A stretch of 64,000 nucleotides of DNA, taken from the NCBI GenBank assembly GCA_033032865.1, contig JAWHQI010000065.1:2542001-2606000 (forward strand), read 5' to 3'. Of this stretch, positions 42,926 to 53,056 are shown in pieces. Source of the stretch: Dactylorhiza incarnata. Taxonomy: Eukaryota > Streptophyta > Magnoliopsida > Asparagales > Orchidaceae. How positions within the stretch are numbered: the stretch's first letter is position 1; each line of letters begins with the position of its first letter. A program made the position numbers and the translations under genes. The notes under the pieces were generated by a model that ran no database searches, was not told the origin of the DNA, and was given only the letters and a program-made list of their open reading frames with translations.

Positions 42926-44358
42926 TGAAAGTATCTAGTTGCTACCTAAATCACCTAGGGGGGGGGGGGGGGGGGGAGGGGTGAATAGGTGAGTTCTATG
43001 GCTTTTTAAGCGGAATTAAAATCTAGAAAGAAAAGCGCACAGAAAACAAAGAACACACAAACACAAGGATTTTTATAGTGGTTCTCCGATGTGGGTACTC
43101 CACTTTCCCGCCTCACCTATTTAGCACACCCGACTAGACTAGGCTACTTCACTAATCTTAGATTATAAAAATCTTACAACTCGGAGATAACTCCTACAAG
43201 CTCGGAGAACAACCTCTCCTACAAACTCGATTCTCTAAATTAGGATCTACAAAAACTCGGAAGAAAATCTTCCTACAAGAATATGTAAAAGTATTACAAG
43301 TACTTTGGATTGAAAATCAAATCTCTAAGAATCTCAAGGAGATTCTACTTCTTCAGATCTGAAAAGATGAATCTTCTTCTTTCTTGAAAAGATGAAATCT
43401 TGGACTTGAATATGGAAGAAGAAATCCTTTGACTTGAAAGAGCTTGATCTGAAAACTTGACGACACAACAAGATATATAATCCACTTGAATGAATCTAAA
43501 CACAAGGATCTTGTTGAATCGAAACTTGCAGAAGAATCGAGCACTGAACTCGTCGGCGACAAAAGATCGTCTTTGCGAGAGCGAGAATGATGGCCGACGG
43601 AAATCTCGATGTCTTCATTTTTCAAAATACACGATTGGGGTTAATAGAAAAGATCTTTAAGTATTTTATAGCAACCCTTTTCAAACGGCTATAAATGGAA
43701 CTTAAGGGAAGACCTCCACGTGTACTGTACATGGAATAAAACCCTAAAAGAAAGATCTGCGGCTAAAAGAAGAAAACGCGCCGAGTCCTCTTTCGTCGAA
43801 TGAAATGACTTAATTGACTAAATTACTTAATTATATGACAAAATCTATAAAAGGACTTGACGAAAAAGACTTAGCATAGAATTAATACGGGAAGAAAATT
43901 TTCTAAGCCTACTTCAAATTACATGGGAACACTCGATGAATTCGTCGAATGATCACGAGTAATAGGCAGACAATCGTCGAAAAATACTTGTTAATTTTTC
44001 TGAACATTTCTCGAGCTGATTCGATGAAGAGCTAAGTTTTTACGAGTTGACTCGATGAAATCAATGTGATTCCACGAGATCACTCGATGAAAAATACTTG
44101 GACAAAATTTCTTCCACTTCTGATTTCAGCAACAACTTCACCTTGTATTCTCCATAGTGCTTGAATATTAAGTACATCCCAATAAAGAGATTTCACATGA
44201 GTCAACACCATGGTCTACACAATGAGGGATTACATTGCATAGGCCTGTGTTTATGACTCATTGAAACCTGACATTGGTTTGTACTTAGCATTTACAGCCC
44301 TGCAAACACATAACTAAGAAACTGTATCAAATACAAAAACAATTCATCTTAGTTCAAG
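42926..44358 (-). repeat. Element E 5' LTR, outer end missing
   Basis: On the plus strand it starts TGAAAGTATC after the primer-binding site at 42911-42923. It is similar throughout to 29102-30559 but has a run of 19 G at 42958-42976. It stops at about 44358 (TTAGTTCAAGG), where the homologous LTR continues another 50 bases. Element F sequence begins there, so the outer 50 bases were deleted at the junction. Confidence 0.88.
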
Positions 44359-44361
44359 GGA

Positions 44362-45345
44362 GAGGACGAGCGAGATGTCGGCCATAGCGGCCCGCCACCG
44401 CCAGTGACGGTGGAGATGCTGGAAGATCTCTGAAGGGAGGTGCTCGAGACCATCAATTTCACATTCGCATCGGTACAGGGCAGTTTCACAACCCCAGCTC
44501 CCTAGGCGGTTCCGCCATCAGGAGTTGGCGAGAACGCCCCTGGGCAAAGGGCAGTCAAAGAGGTAGCTTCTGAGGCGCCTGGGAGAGATCTCGTTGGGAG
44601 GGAGCTCTTCCCCAGCCCGGCAAGTGCCATCCAGGTGAGTGGGATTTCGGCGAGTGGGATCCAGGCGAGTGCGGGCCCGGTGAGTGAGTGCCCGACGAGT
44701 GCAGGTCAAGTCAGGGATCTCATGGGAAGGGTCGAGCATGTGAGAAGGGCGAGTGGAGTAAGCCCATTCTGCGAGTTGGTGCTCTCGACACCACTCCCAG
44801 AGGGGTTCAGGGAGCCGGACATAATGTACTACACCGACAAGGATGAACCCGTCCAGCACCTGCAGTGGTTTGAGGATATGGTCTCCCTCAGACCCATGTC
44901 AGACGCCTTCAATTACCGACTTTTTGCAACCACCTTGAAGGAAAAGGCAAGGGGCTGGTTTCACCAGCTCCCGAGAGGGTCAATCTATGTGTTCGAAGAT
45001 CTGCGTCGTCGCTTGCTGCTCCGCTTCTCGACCTCAAAGAAGAGGAAGAAGGATGTCGAGGCGCTCTTTAAGATCAGGCTGGGGCCAGGGAAGTCATTGG
45101 CCCACTATGTGGACCATTTCCAGGAGGATGTCCTCCTCATCCAGGAGGTTCCAGGATTCACCCTCCAGCTTGCCTTCACGGTGGGTCTGCGGGAGGGGTT
45201 CTTCAAGATGATTTTGAAGCGGAAGGACCCCTTGTCCTTTGAAGAGTTGATGGAGAGGGAGATGGAGGAAATTGAGAGCGAGGCAGCCAAACCGGAGTTC
45301 ACGATAAGGTTGGCAAGGTTGACCGAGTCGGAAGTCAGACAGTAG
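44362..45345 (+). pseudogene. Element F gag, capsid region
   Basis: The open segment from 44635 covers the capsid core of the Retrotrans_gag type: DIMYYTDKDEPVQHLQWFED, FNYRLFATTLKEKARGWF, LRRRLLLRFSTSKK, then LFKIRLGPGKSLAHYVDHFQ and FTVGLREGFFKMI. Upstream (44362-44634) the frame has two stops. The stop at 45343 is followed by in-frame Gln/Arg/Gly-rich sequence. Confidence 0.87.
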
Positions 45346-46420
45346 GAGAATAGGAGAAGAGAAGAGTCGATAGCCCCAGAGTTGGGGTGGAGGCAGCAAG
45401 GAGGGGGGATGCTGGGCCTAGGAAGGGGCTTTCCTCAAGGAGGGGGCAACTTCCAAAGAGGACAAGGAAGACCTCACCAGCTAGGGTGGAGTAAGGCCCA
45501 AGGCCGCCCAATCCCCCGCCTCAGCAAGCGATGACGATTGGGCGGTGAAGAGGAGGGAGAGTAGGAGGAATAGGAGGAGCGGAGTAAGAGCCAGCCCCAG
45601 GAGGAGGAACAGGGGTGCGGGGGCCAAAAGGAGGGGGTGGAGTTGCCCTATTGTGACTTCCACCAGGAGGAAGGTCACGCTATGGCCACCTGCCCAGAGT
45701 TCTTGGAGATGAGAGGGGCGAGTGGTCCGGAGCAGCAGCAGCGACCGATGAGAATCAAGGAGGTCCTACCCTGAGAGGAGGAGGAGGAAGAAAGGTGTGA
45801 AGACTGGGTAAATATGGGGACCCGAGGAGGGATCAGAGTGATCCATGGGGAGTGGGGATCAAGGCAACCTGAAAGGTGAGCCTCCATGCCATGTACCATC
45901 AGAGCATGGCTTCGACATCCCAAGCCCCACCACCAACAGAAAAATCAGCTTCTCTTAGAAGGATATGCCGGGTCATGAGGACCCATTCTGCGAAGCGCTG
46001 GTTATCCAGACAGCCATCGAGAACTTCACCATCTCCCGGATCCTCGTGGACAACAGGAGCTCGGTCAATGCCATCTTCAATAAGGCATTCAATGAGATAA
46101 AGGTGTAGGCGAGGAGAGTGTTGGCCTCGGATGGCCCTTTGTTTGGATTCTCGGGTGAGAGGAAGGAAGTGAAAGGAGGAGTGAGGCTCCACGTCATCTA
46201 AGGGGGGCAGTCCCATAACTGCCGGTTCGTCATCGTGGATGCTTTGAGCAGCTACATCGCCATCCTCAAATGATACCTCATCAACGCGTTCTGATGCATC
46301 CCCTCCACTTTCCACCAATGTCTCAAGCTCAACGTAGGCGGAGTCCAGGTCCGGGTGAGGGGTGACCCGAAGGTAGCAAGGTAATGCTATGTCACCGCGG
46401 TCAACACCACCTGGCAAGCT
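45346..46420 (+). pseudogene. Element F gag tail (zinc knuckle) and protease
   Basis: A Gly/Arg/Glu-rich linker is followed by the knuckle YCDFHQEEGHAMATCPEFLEM at about 45648-45710, very close to the one in element D. The protease region follows: DPFCEALVIQTAIENF, then RILVDNRSSVNAIF, where Tat-type proteases have D-T/S-G-S-S. The Gly and Thr/Ser of the active site are replaced, so protease would be inactive. At least eight stops are present. Confidence 0.75.
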
Positions 46421-47690
46421 GAGGTAGAGGGGATGGACCAGGAGATGGAGAGGCAAGAGGAAGTGGAAGGGGTCGTTGGAGGATCCGGGGCAGAGGAGAC
46501 GGAGGAGAGAAGGGGAGGAGAAGGGGAAGCCCAGGTAGGAGGGGCAGAGAAGTTGCTGGAAGTTCGGGAGGAGAAGGTGGAGATAGAAGAAACTGAAGCA
46601 CTTGCTTGTGGTGAGAAGAAGGAAGGTTATTGGGGGGAATAATCTAGGCTGGAGGCCATAGAGGAGGTCGTGGAGTTGGAGGTCACCTCCCGTGCGGGAG
46701 CTGTATAAAAGGTGAAGATCAGCAGGGAGCTCAGCCCCGAGAAGCAAAAGAAGATCTTGGCCTGTGTCTAGGAGAATGTGGACGTCTTCTCCTGGAGCGC
46801 GGCAGAGATGCCTGGGATTAACGTGGATGTGGCATGTTATCGTCTCAACCTCAACCCCGACACTTGCTCCATCCGTCAAAAGAAGAGATCCATCACAGAC
46901 AAGCTGGAAGGACCCATCCGGGAGGAGGTGAACAAGCTCCTCAAGGCAGGTTTGTATCGGAGATCCAGTATCTAGGCCGGGTCTCCAATGTGGTAATGGT
47001 AAAGAAAGGGGATGGAAGGTGGAGTATGTGTGTAGATTTTTCCTTGCTCAATAAATCATGCCCTAGGGATTGTTACCCTCTGCCTCGAGTCGACCTGTTG
47101 GTTGACTCAGCCTCGGTTTCTCTAATGAGCTTTTTAGATGCTTTTTCAAGTTACCACCAGATCCACATGCACCCCCACCCCCCAAAGTCAAGGATGTCTC
47201 CTTCATCACTGGGGATGGGTGTTATTATTACAAGATGATGCCCTTCGGGCTGAAAAATGCAGGGGCAACATATCAACGGATGATGGATAAGGTCTTCAGA
47301 GAATAGAAGGGAAGGAACCTTGAAGTATACGTGGATGATCTCATGATCAAGAGCCGAGACTTCAATTCCCACCTTCGGGACCTCGAAGAAACTTTTGCGA
47401 CTTTGCGAGAGTTCAAGATGAAGCTCAACCCCCATAAGTGTATCTTCGGGGCAAGCCAAGGGAAATTCTTAGGCCACTTGCTCACCCCGGCCGGGGTGGA
47501 GCCTAACCCTGACAAAGTAAAGGTGATCTTGGAGTTAGGATCGCCAAGGAATGCGAAGGAGGTCCAGCGCCTCACCGAGAAGTTGGCCGGGCTAAGTTGG
47601 TTCCTTTTCAGGGCAAGAGAGAAGTGCGCTCCCTCCTTCAAGGTGCTACGGGGGAACCAGAAGTTCAAGTGGACCTCGGAGTGTGAGTAG
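46421..47690 (+). pseudogene. Element F reverse transcriptase
   Basis: After an acidic linker (46421-46680) come SPEKQKKILACV and ENVDVFSWSAAEMPGI, the usual start of gypsy RT, then [60 protein letters not shown] and the intact catalytic box EVYVDDLMIKS. HKCIFGASQGKFLGH and RLTEKLAGLSWF close the domain. Frameshifts occur near 46965 and 47195, and a stop near 47305. Confidence 0.9.
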
Positions 47691-48140
47691 GCTTTCCAAA
47701 CGTTGAAGAGGCAACTAACTCAGGCAAGGAGAGGATCTACCCCTGTACCTGGGGGTAGGGTCCGAGGCAGTAAGCTCTGTGTTGGTCCGGAAAGAAGGGA
47801 AAAGGAAACTCCCGATCTATTACGTTAGTCGAGTACTGAGGAAGGCGAAGCTCAGGTACACCATCCTAGAGAAGTTGGCCTTTGCCCTAGTGGTGTCGGC
47901 CCAAAATCTCCGGCCTTACTTCCAAGCGCATTCTATCAAGGTGGTGACCGACCACCCCCTTTGTAACATCATGGAGGGGGCGGGGCACTCCAGAAGGCTA
48001 GCCAAATGGTTAGTGGAGCTGAGTGAGTTTGACTTCTCATTTCTGCCCAGGCAGTCAACAAAGGCGCAAACGGTGGCAGACTTCTTGGCGAACTATGTAA
48101 CCAAGGTGGAGGAGCTTGAAACACCCCGTCCGATGACGTG
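47691..48140 (+). pseudogene. Element F first RNase H and connection region
   Basis: SVLVRKEGKRKLPIYYVSR, YTILEKLAFALVVSAQNLR and VVTDHPLCNIM are the standard gypsy RNase H motifs. The open segment starts at 47779; the preceding 80 bases are frameshifted. The domain runs into KAQTVADFLANY, which links to the second RNase H. Confidence 0.85.
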
Positions 48141-48560
48141 GAAACTGTTAGTTAATGGTGCATCAGGGGAAGCATTCCTTTGGAGGCGGAGTCATCCGTG
48201 TGAGCCCCCAGGGAACGAGGATCGAACAAGCAATTAGTATCCATTTCCCACTCACCAACAACCAGGACGAGTACGAGGCAGTAATAGCAGGCCTGCGACT
48301 GCCCGGGAATTGGGTGTTCAAGATGTGGAGGTATCAACGGACTCCATGGTGGTGGCTTACCAGGTCAAGGGGGAATTTGAGGCAAAAGAACCAACTCTCC
48401 ATCGGTATCTGGAGAAGATCAAGGGACTGATCGGGTAGTTCCGCACCATCTCTATCCAGCATGTGCCGAGGTAGGAGAGCATCCCAGGAGACCTCCTGGC
48501 TAAGTTTGGCCCCAGGGCAGGAGGGACGGTGTCGAAGCTCTTCTGACCATCCATTGAGGA
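48141..48560 (+). pseudogene. Element F second RNase H (archaeal type)
   Basis: WKLLVNGASG starts the domain (usual form W-x-L-x-V-D-G-A-S). After a frameshift: FGGGVIRVSPQGTRIEQAI, TNNQDEYEAVIAGLRL. In another frame: VEVSTDSMVVAYQVKGEFEA and EPTLHRYLEKIK. The order and motifs fit the archaeal-type RNase H of Tat elements. The first catalytic Asp is Asn here. Confidence 0.82.
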
Positions 48561-49830
48561 ATGGGAATTGATGGAGATAGATCAGCGGGCATCATGGATG
48601 GACCCCTTTATCACCTTCCTGATCTCGAGGGAGTTCCCAGAAGGGGATGTGGACAAGCGGCGGCTCAGGTATAAGTCAGCATATTATTCCTTACATGTAG
48701 TTGGACTGTACCGGAAGACCCTCTCAGGGCTCCTAGCCCGTTGCGTATCCGAGGAGGAAGCTCCAAGGGTCCTGGAGGAGATCCATTCAGAGGATTACGG
48801 CAGCCACTCGGGGAGCAGGACCCTGGAGGGAAGGGTGTTAAGGCAAGGCTACTTCTGGCCTACCCTCAGCAAGGATGCGGTGGAGTTGGCAAAGAAGTGC
48901 TCTAAGTGACAGCTATAGGCTCCTCTCTAGCGCCTACCTGTCCAGAGGCTCCGGACCATTACAACGCCATGGACATTAGCAATATGGGGGCTGGAGCTGG
49001 TGGGCCCTTTCTCTCAAGCTAGCGGAGAAAGGAAGTTCCTGCTCGTGATGATTGACTACTTCTTAAAGTGGTTGTAGGTGAAAGCGATGGCTAAGGTAAC
49101 CTCCCAGGTAGTAAGAAATTTCATATGGTGGTAAATAATCTGTCGGCATGGGCTTCCATTACCCATCGTCACAGACAATGGGCCACAATTTGCAAGCGAC
49201 GAGTTTGTCAGCTTCTGCACCAACTAGGCATAGATCTCCAGTTCCCGTCAGTCCACCACCCAAGGAGCAATAGGCAAGTGGAGGTGGTGAATAAAATAAT
49301 TGTGAATTTGCTGAAGAAGAAGGTCGAGAACCTAAGGGACAACAGGGTAGAACAGCTACCCTCGACCCTTTGGGCCTTGAGGACCACACCAAATACTACC
49401 ACATGGGAGACTCCATTCAATCTCTCCCACGGATCCGAGGCCATCCTGCCAATAGAATTCGAGGTAAAGTCACCTAGGGTGATCGCCGCAGGTGAAGGAG
49501 ACGAAGAGTGGCTACTAGAAAATGAAGAAGAGCAAAGGCTGTCATTGGACCTGGTAGAAGAACTCCAGGAACTGACAGCCATCCGACAGGAGGAAGTCAA
49601 GTGGCGAATGGCTTGATATTTTGACAAGCACATCAGGGTGAAACAATTTGAGAAAGGGGACTTGGTCCTGAAAAAGGTCGACGCGGCCGTCAGGGGAGCC
49701 GTGATGGGAAAGCTCCATCCCAATTGGGAGGGGCCCTATATTGTAGATGTAGTGCTCATGTCGGGAGGGTACCACCTCCGGGATGTGGAAGGGATACCCT
49801 CAGCCGAGCTTGGAGTGGGGATGACCTAAA
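48561..49830 (+). pseudogene. Element F integrase
   Basis: The zinc-binding region is seen as VLEEIHSEDYGSHSGSRTLE and RQGYFWPTLSKDAVELAKKC. The core includes [31 protein letters not shown] and the region around QVEVVNKIIVNLLKKKV. The C-terminal part has STLWALRTTPNTTTWETPF and LSHGSEAILPIEF. The end, LHPNWEGPYIVDVVL and YHLRDVEG, is typical of the Tat integrase tail. Stops cluster at 48909-49120. The segment 49125-49616 is open. Confidence 0.87.
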
Positions 49831-49911
49831 ATGTTTCTACCATTAAAACTTTTATATGAATTTGTTATAAGCTTATATTGATCTCTCTTAACCTCAGGTC
49901 AATATGATGTG

Positions 49912-50930
49912 TTTATGCTGGATTGCCCCGGACGATCCCGCTGTTAGGCTCTCACTAGCCAGTGGGTCAGGTCGATCTCGCGAAGAGGGGTAGCAAGGGA
50001 AAGTTTGTGCTGGATTGTCCCAGATGATCCGGCTATCGGGCTCTCACTAGCCGGCGGGTCAGGTCGATCTTACGGAGAGGCTGGCAAGGGAAAGTTTGTG
50101 CTGGATTGCCCCGAACGATCTTGCTGCCGGGCTCTCTGTAGCCGGTGGGTCAGGTCGATATCGCGGGGAGGCTGGCATGGGAAAGTTTATGCTGGATTGC
50201 CCCGGACGATCCCACTACCGGGCTCTCACTAGCCGGCGGGTCAGGTCGATCTCGCGGAGAGGATGGCAAGGAAAAGTTTGTGCTGGATTGCCCCGGACGA
50301 TCCCGCTGCTGGGCTCTCACTAGCCGACGGGTCAGGTCGATCTCACAGAGAGGATGGAAAAGGAAAATTTTATGCTGGATTTCCCTGGACGATCTCTCCG
50401 CCAGACTCTCACTAGCAGGCGGATCAGGTCGATCTCATGGAGAGGCTGGCAAAGGAAAGTTTTATGCTGGATTGCCCTGGATGATCCCGCTATCAGGCTC
50501 TCACTAGACGGTGGGTCAGGTCAATCTCGCGGAGAGGCTAGCAAAGGAATTTTTTTTGCTGGATTGCCCCGGACGATCCCGCCGCTAGGCTCTCACTAGC
50601 CGGTGGGTCAGGTAGATCTCACAGAGAGGCTTGCAAGGGAAATTTTTATGCTGGATTTCCTCGGACGATCCCGCTGTCAGGCTCTCACTAGCCGACGGGT
50701 CAGGTCAATCTCGCGGAGAGGCTGGCAAAGGAAAGTTTTATGCTGGATTGCCCCAGATGATCCCGCTGCCGGGCTCTCACTAGCTGTCTGGTCAGGTCGA
50801 TCTCGCAGAGAGGATGACAAGGGAAAGTTTTAAGCTGGATTGCCCCAGATGATTCTGCTACCGGGCTCCCATTAGCCGGTGGGACCGGTAAATCTCGCAA
50901 GAGGCTGGCTAGGTAAAGGTTACGCTGGGC
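49912..50930 (+). repeat. 91-bp tandem array (about 11 copies) in F
   Basis: TGCTGGATT begins at 49916, 50008, 50099 and 50190 and so on, a 91-bp period. Units contain CCCCGGACGATCCCGCT, the core GGGCTCTCACTAGCCGG, and GGTCAGGTCGATCTCGCGGA. It starts about 85 bp after pol ends, in the hypervariable 3' untranslated region where Tat/Ogre-type elements often carry tandem repeats. Confidence 0.92.
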
Positions 50931-51307
50931 TCAGGGAGTAACGCGGCCAGGCTTTCACCCAGCTAGCAGGGTAACTGACTCTCGGTGGCAAGAAGACAAG
51001 AAAAATATGGGATGTGTATAACCCATAATTCATCGAGGTCAAAGAAGATCGAGGGAGGCTTAAAAGATCTCGCCCACCTAGGGAGAGTAGAGAGGATCTC
51101 GCAGGGTGCTAGCTCGGTAAAGTCTCAGGTTGCCGTCTCAGCAGGGCCCGAGAAGCGCGCAAGGGCTCACCGCTTCGCGACGAGCGGGCCGCGAGGGGGA
51201 GGCAAGCTAGGCTGATATCCGTGTGAGTATAATGCGAGATCGAAGCAGCTGTGGGCTCGGCGCTTTTGGGGTGCATTTAGCAGTGGCGAGGAAAGGAAGT
51301 GATAGTT
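50931..51307 (+). other. Element F region after the array
   Basis: Non-coding sequence with GC-rich phrases (AAGATCGAGGGAGGC, CTCGCAGGGTGC). No LTR start or polypurine tract is recognised before element G begins at 51308. Confidence 0.5.
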
Positions 51308-52526
51308 TGTTAGGATATAGTCCTAGCCACCTAGAGGGGGGGGGGGGGGTGAATAGGTTTCTTTTAATTTGAGCTTTAACTTAGCTGTTTTCTGAGTTTA
51401 GGTTAGTAATAAATCATGCACACAGAAAACACACAATGGTTTATAGAGGTTCCTTAAGACAGGGTATCTTGGGTAGTCCTCTTTCCCCCTTCACTTTTCT
51501 AACAATAAGTTAGATAAGGCCAACACCTCCAAACTCAGCTCCAAGAGCTTACAACACAGATCCCTCAGGATCTCTCAAGTTTTCCCAAACCCTACCTAAG
51601 GCTCAACAACCCTACCTCAGATCTCACAAAGATCCTACACTCAAGCTGACCTCTCAGCTCTACTACTCAGGCCAAACAACCCTACACCCTCAGACAAAGA
51701 TGCCCTTCAATCTCAGAACTATTAAGTTCCTATAGAAGTAATAATAGAAGATTACAACAGAAGGCAGAATAGATCAAGCCTTGGTCTTCTGTTGTTGAAC
51801 AACTGCTGTAGCAGTCTTGAATCTGGGATGAGTCCAATGGCCTTAACTCTGATTCTTCTGATCCTTTTCTTCAGATAATGAATGGGGATCAACTTGTTCT
51901 ATCTTGAGTTGATCAAGAGGAACAATCTTTTCTCTCCTTGCAGCTTCAGGAAGTAGGAAGTGAAAGTTTTGTTGGCTATCGTCAATGGAACAATAGTTCT
52001 TCTTCTTCTTCTGTTAGTGAGATCTCTTTTACAAAGCCCTAATTGATTCTTTTATACTCCTCTAGTCTTCAACGACTATCAGATGTCCTCTTGACATAGT
52101 ATGGTAGTGATTTTAACATCCTTTCTTGCTTTACAACGTGTTCCGCCAAAAGCAAACCCGCCAGATCATTTGAATCTGTCTCAGCGGTTGGGCTGAGATG
52201 GCCTGCAGTCTCAACGACTACTTCTGTTCCATCCCAGCAGATCCGCTGAGACAGACAGTTGTCTTAGTGGTTTTCCTCTATCTGTAGCACAGCTGGCCCA
52301 TACACCTTATCAGCGCCTCCTTGCCTTGTCTCAGTGGTTCAGCTGAGACTGAGAGCTTGTCTCAATGGTTTTGGCAGCAAACCTACTGAACTTACTTCAC
52401 ACCTTGGAATGACCTAACTCTGCATGGTCATGAGATGAAATAGGGTTTATCAAATACAACTTGTACTTAGCATTGAGTGTGAAGCTTCTTCAAATCAAGG
52501 GAACATTGATGGTCATATTCCCAACA
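51308..52526 (-). repeat. Element G 3' LTR
   Basis: On the plus strand it starts TGTTAGGATA and ends TATTCCCAACA, 1219 bp. It has a G-run of 14 at 51336-51349 followed by TGAATAGGT, an AGTATAAAAG TATA box on the sense strand at about 52049-52058, and repeats of the phrase CTCAG(A/C)GGTT near 52180-52370. Confidence 0.9.
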
Positions 52527-52545
52527 ATCTCCCCCTATTTGAAGA
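52527..52545 (-). other. Element G polypurine tract
   Basis: On the sense strand CAAATAGGGGGAGAT abuts the LTR start TGTTGGGAA. Confidence 0.9.
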
Positions 52546-52888
52546 AGGCAGAACACCCTCAATGCTAAGGTAATAAATTCTTGACATGTAGCTTCACTAC
52601 AAAGAGTTCATCATATCATACACATGGCATTAAAAATATTATAACAGATAATGTTTATGACAGTCATATTACCACAGAGTTTATCCACCCTACAATATGA
52701 TTAGATAATCATAACAATGCATCACAAACTAATTTAAAAAATAATACAGGGTAAAATTAAGCTAAGGCTCAGATTAACTTAGGACATTAATTAATGAATT
52801 CAACAAATCATTCATTTGTATCTCAGATAAAGTAATGAAGCATAGTTCAATTTACATTCAGAGATCCATAACACTTAAATATATTTAT

Positions 52889-53056
52889 TTACAATTTTCT
52901 CTTCTTAGAGGAAGTTGAGGATTCAGCAGTGTCAGCATCATCTTCTTTTCCTTCAGCTGAGGCCACTTGGTCTGCTGCATCAGCCACATTTTCAGCAACC
53001 TCTTTTCCTTTAGCTGATGCCTCTTGGTCTACTACAACATCCACACTTTCAGCAGC
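52889..53056 (-). pseudogene. Element G extra ORF, C-terminal end
   Basis: After removing element H the sense frame reads EDEVAAESVDVVVDQ and on through two imperfect repeats of VASAEGKE/EASAKGKE to a basic end, SSTSSKKRKL, with stop at 52889-52891. The KKRK end could act as a nuclear localisation signal; that is a guess. 52546-52888 is the 3' untranslated region, with no gene. Confidence 0.72.

Larger units (their letters stand above)
29102..44358 (-). mobile_element. Element E: Sirevirus-like copia element, minus strand, with nested I
   Basis: In sense order: truncated 5' LTR (44358-42926), primer-binding site, gag with two zinc knuckles (42862-40940), pol (40920-33448, split by element I), an LTR-like promoter module (33420-33160), an extra ORF (33025-30757), polypurine tract and 3' LTR (30559-29102). 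Without I the internal region is about 8 kb. Pol is broken by stops and frameshifts. The right end of the 5' LTR has been lost at the junction with element F, so the target duplication cannot be checked. Confidence 0.85.
44359..51307 (+). mobile_element. Element F: Ty3/gypsy Tat-type element, both LTRs outside or lost
   Basis: The order gag, protease, RT, RNase H, second (archaeal-type) RNase H, integrase, tandem array is that of the Tat lineage, where a second RNase H before integrase is a known hallmark. The left end abuts a broken E LTR and no 5' LTR is seen. On the right it is interrupted by G at 51307, so its 3' LTR may lie beyond the window. The pol is broken by many stops and frameshifts. 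Confidence 0.87.

Noticed and set aside
45899..46879. A 326-residue minus-strand open frame, Leu- and Pro-rich
   Set aside because: It is antisense to protease and linker of element F; no domain, and the plus strand carries the recognisable motifs.
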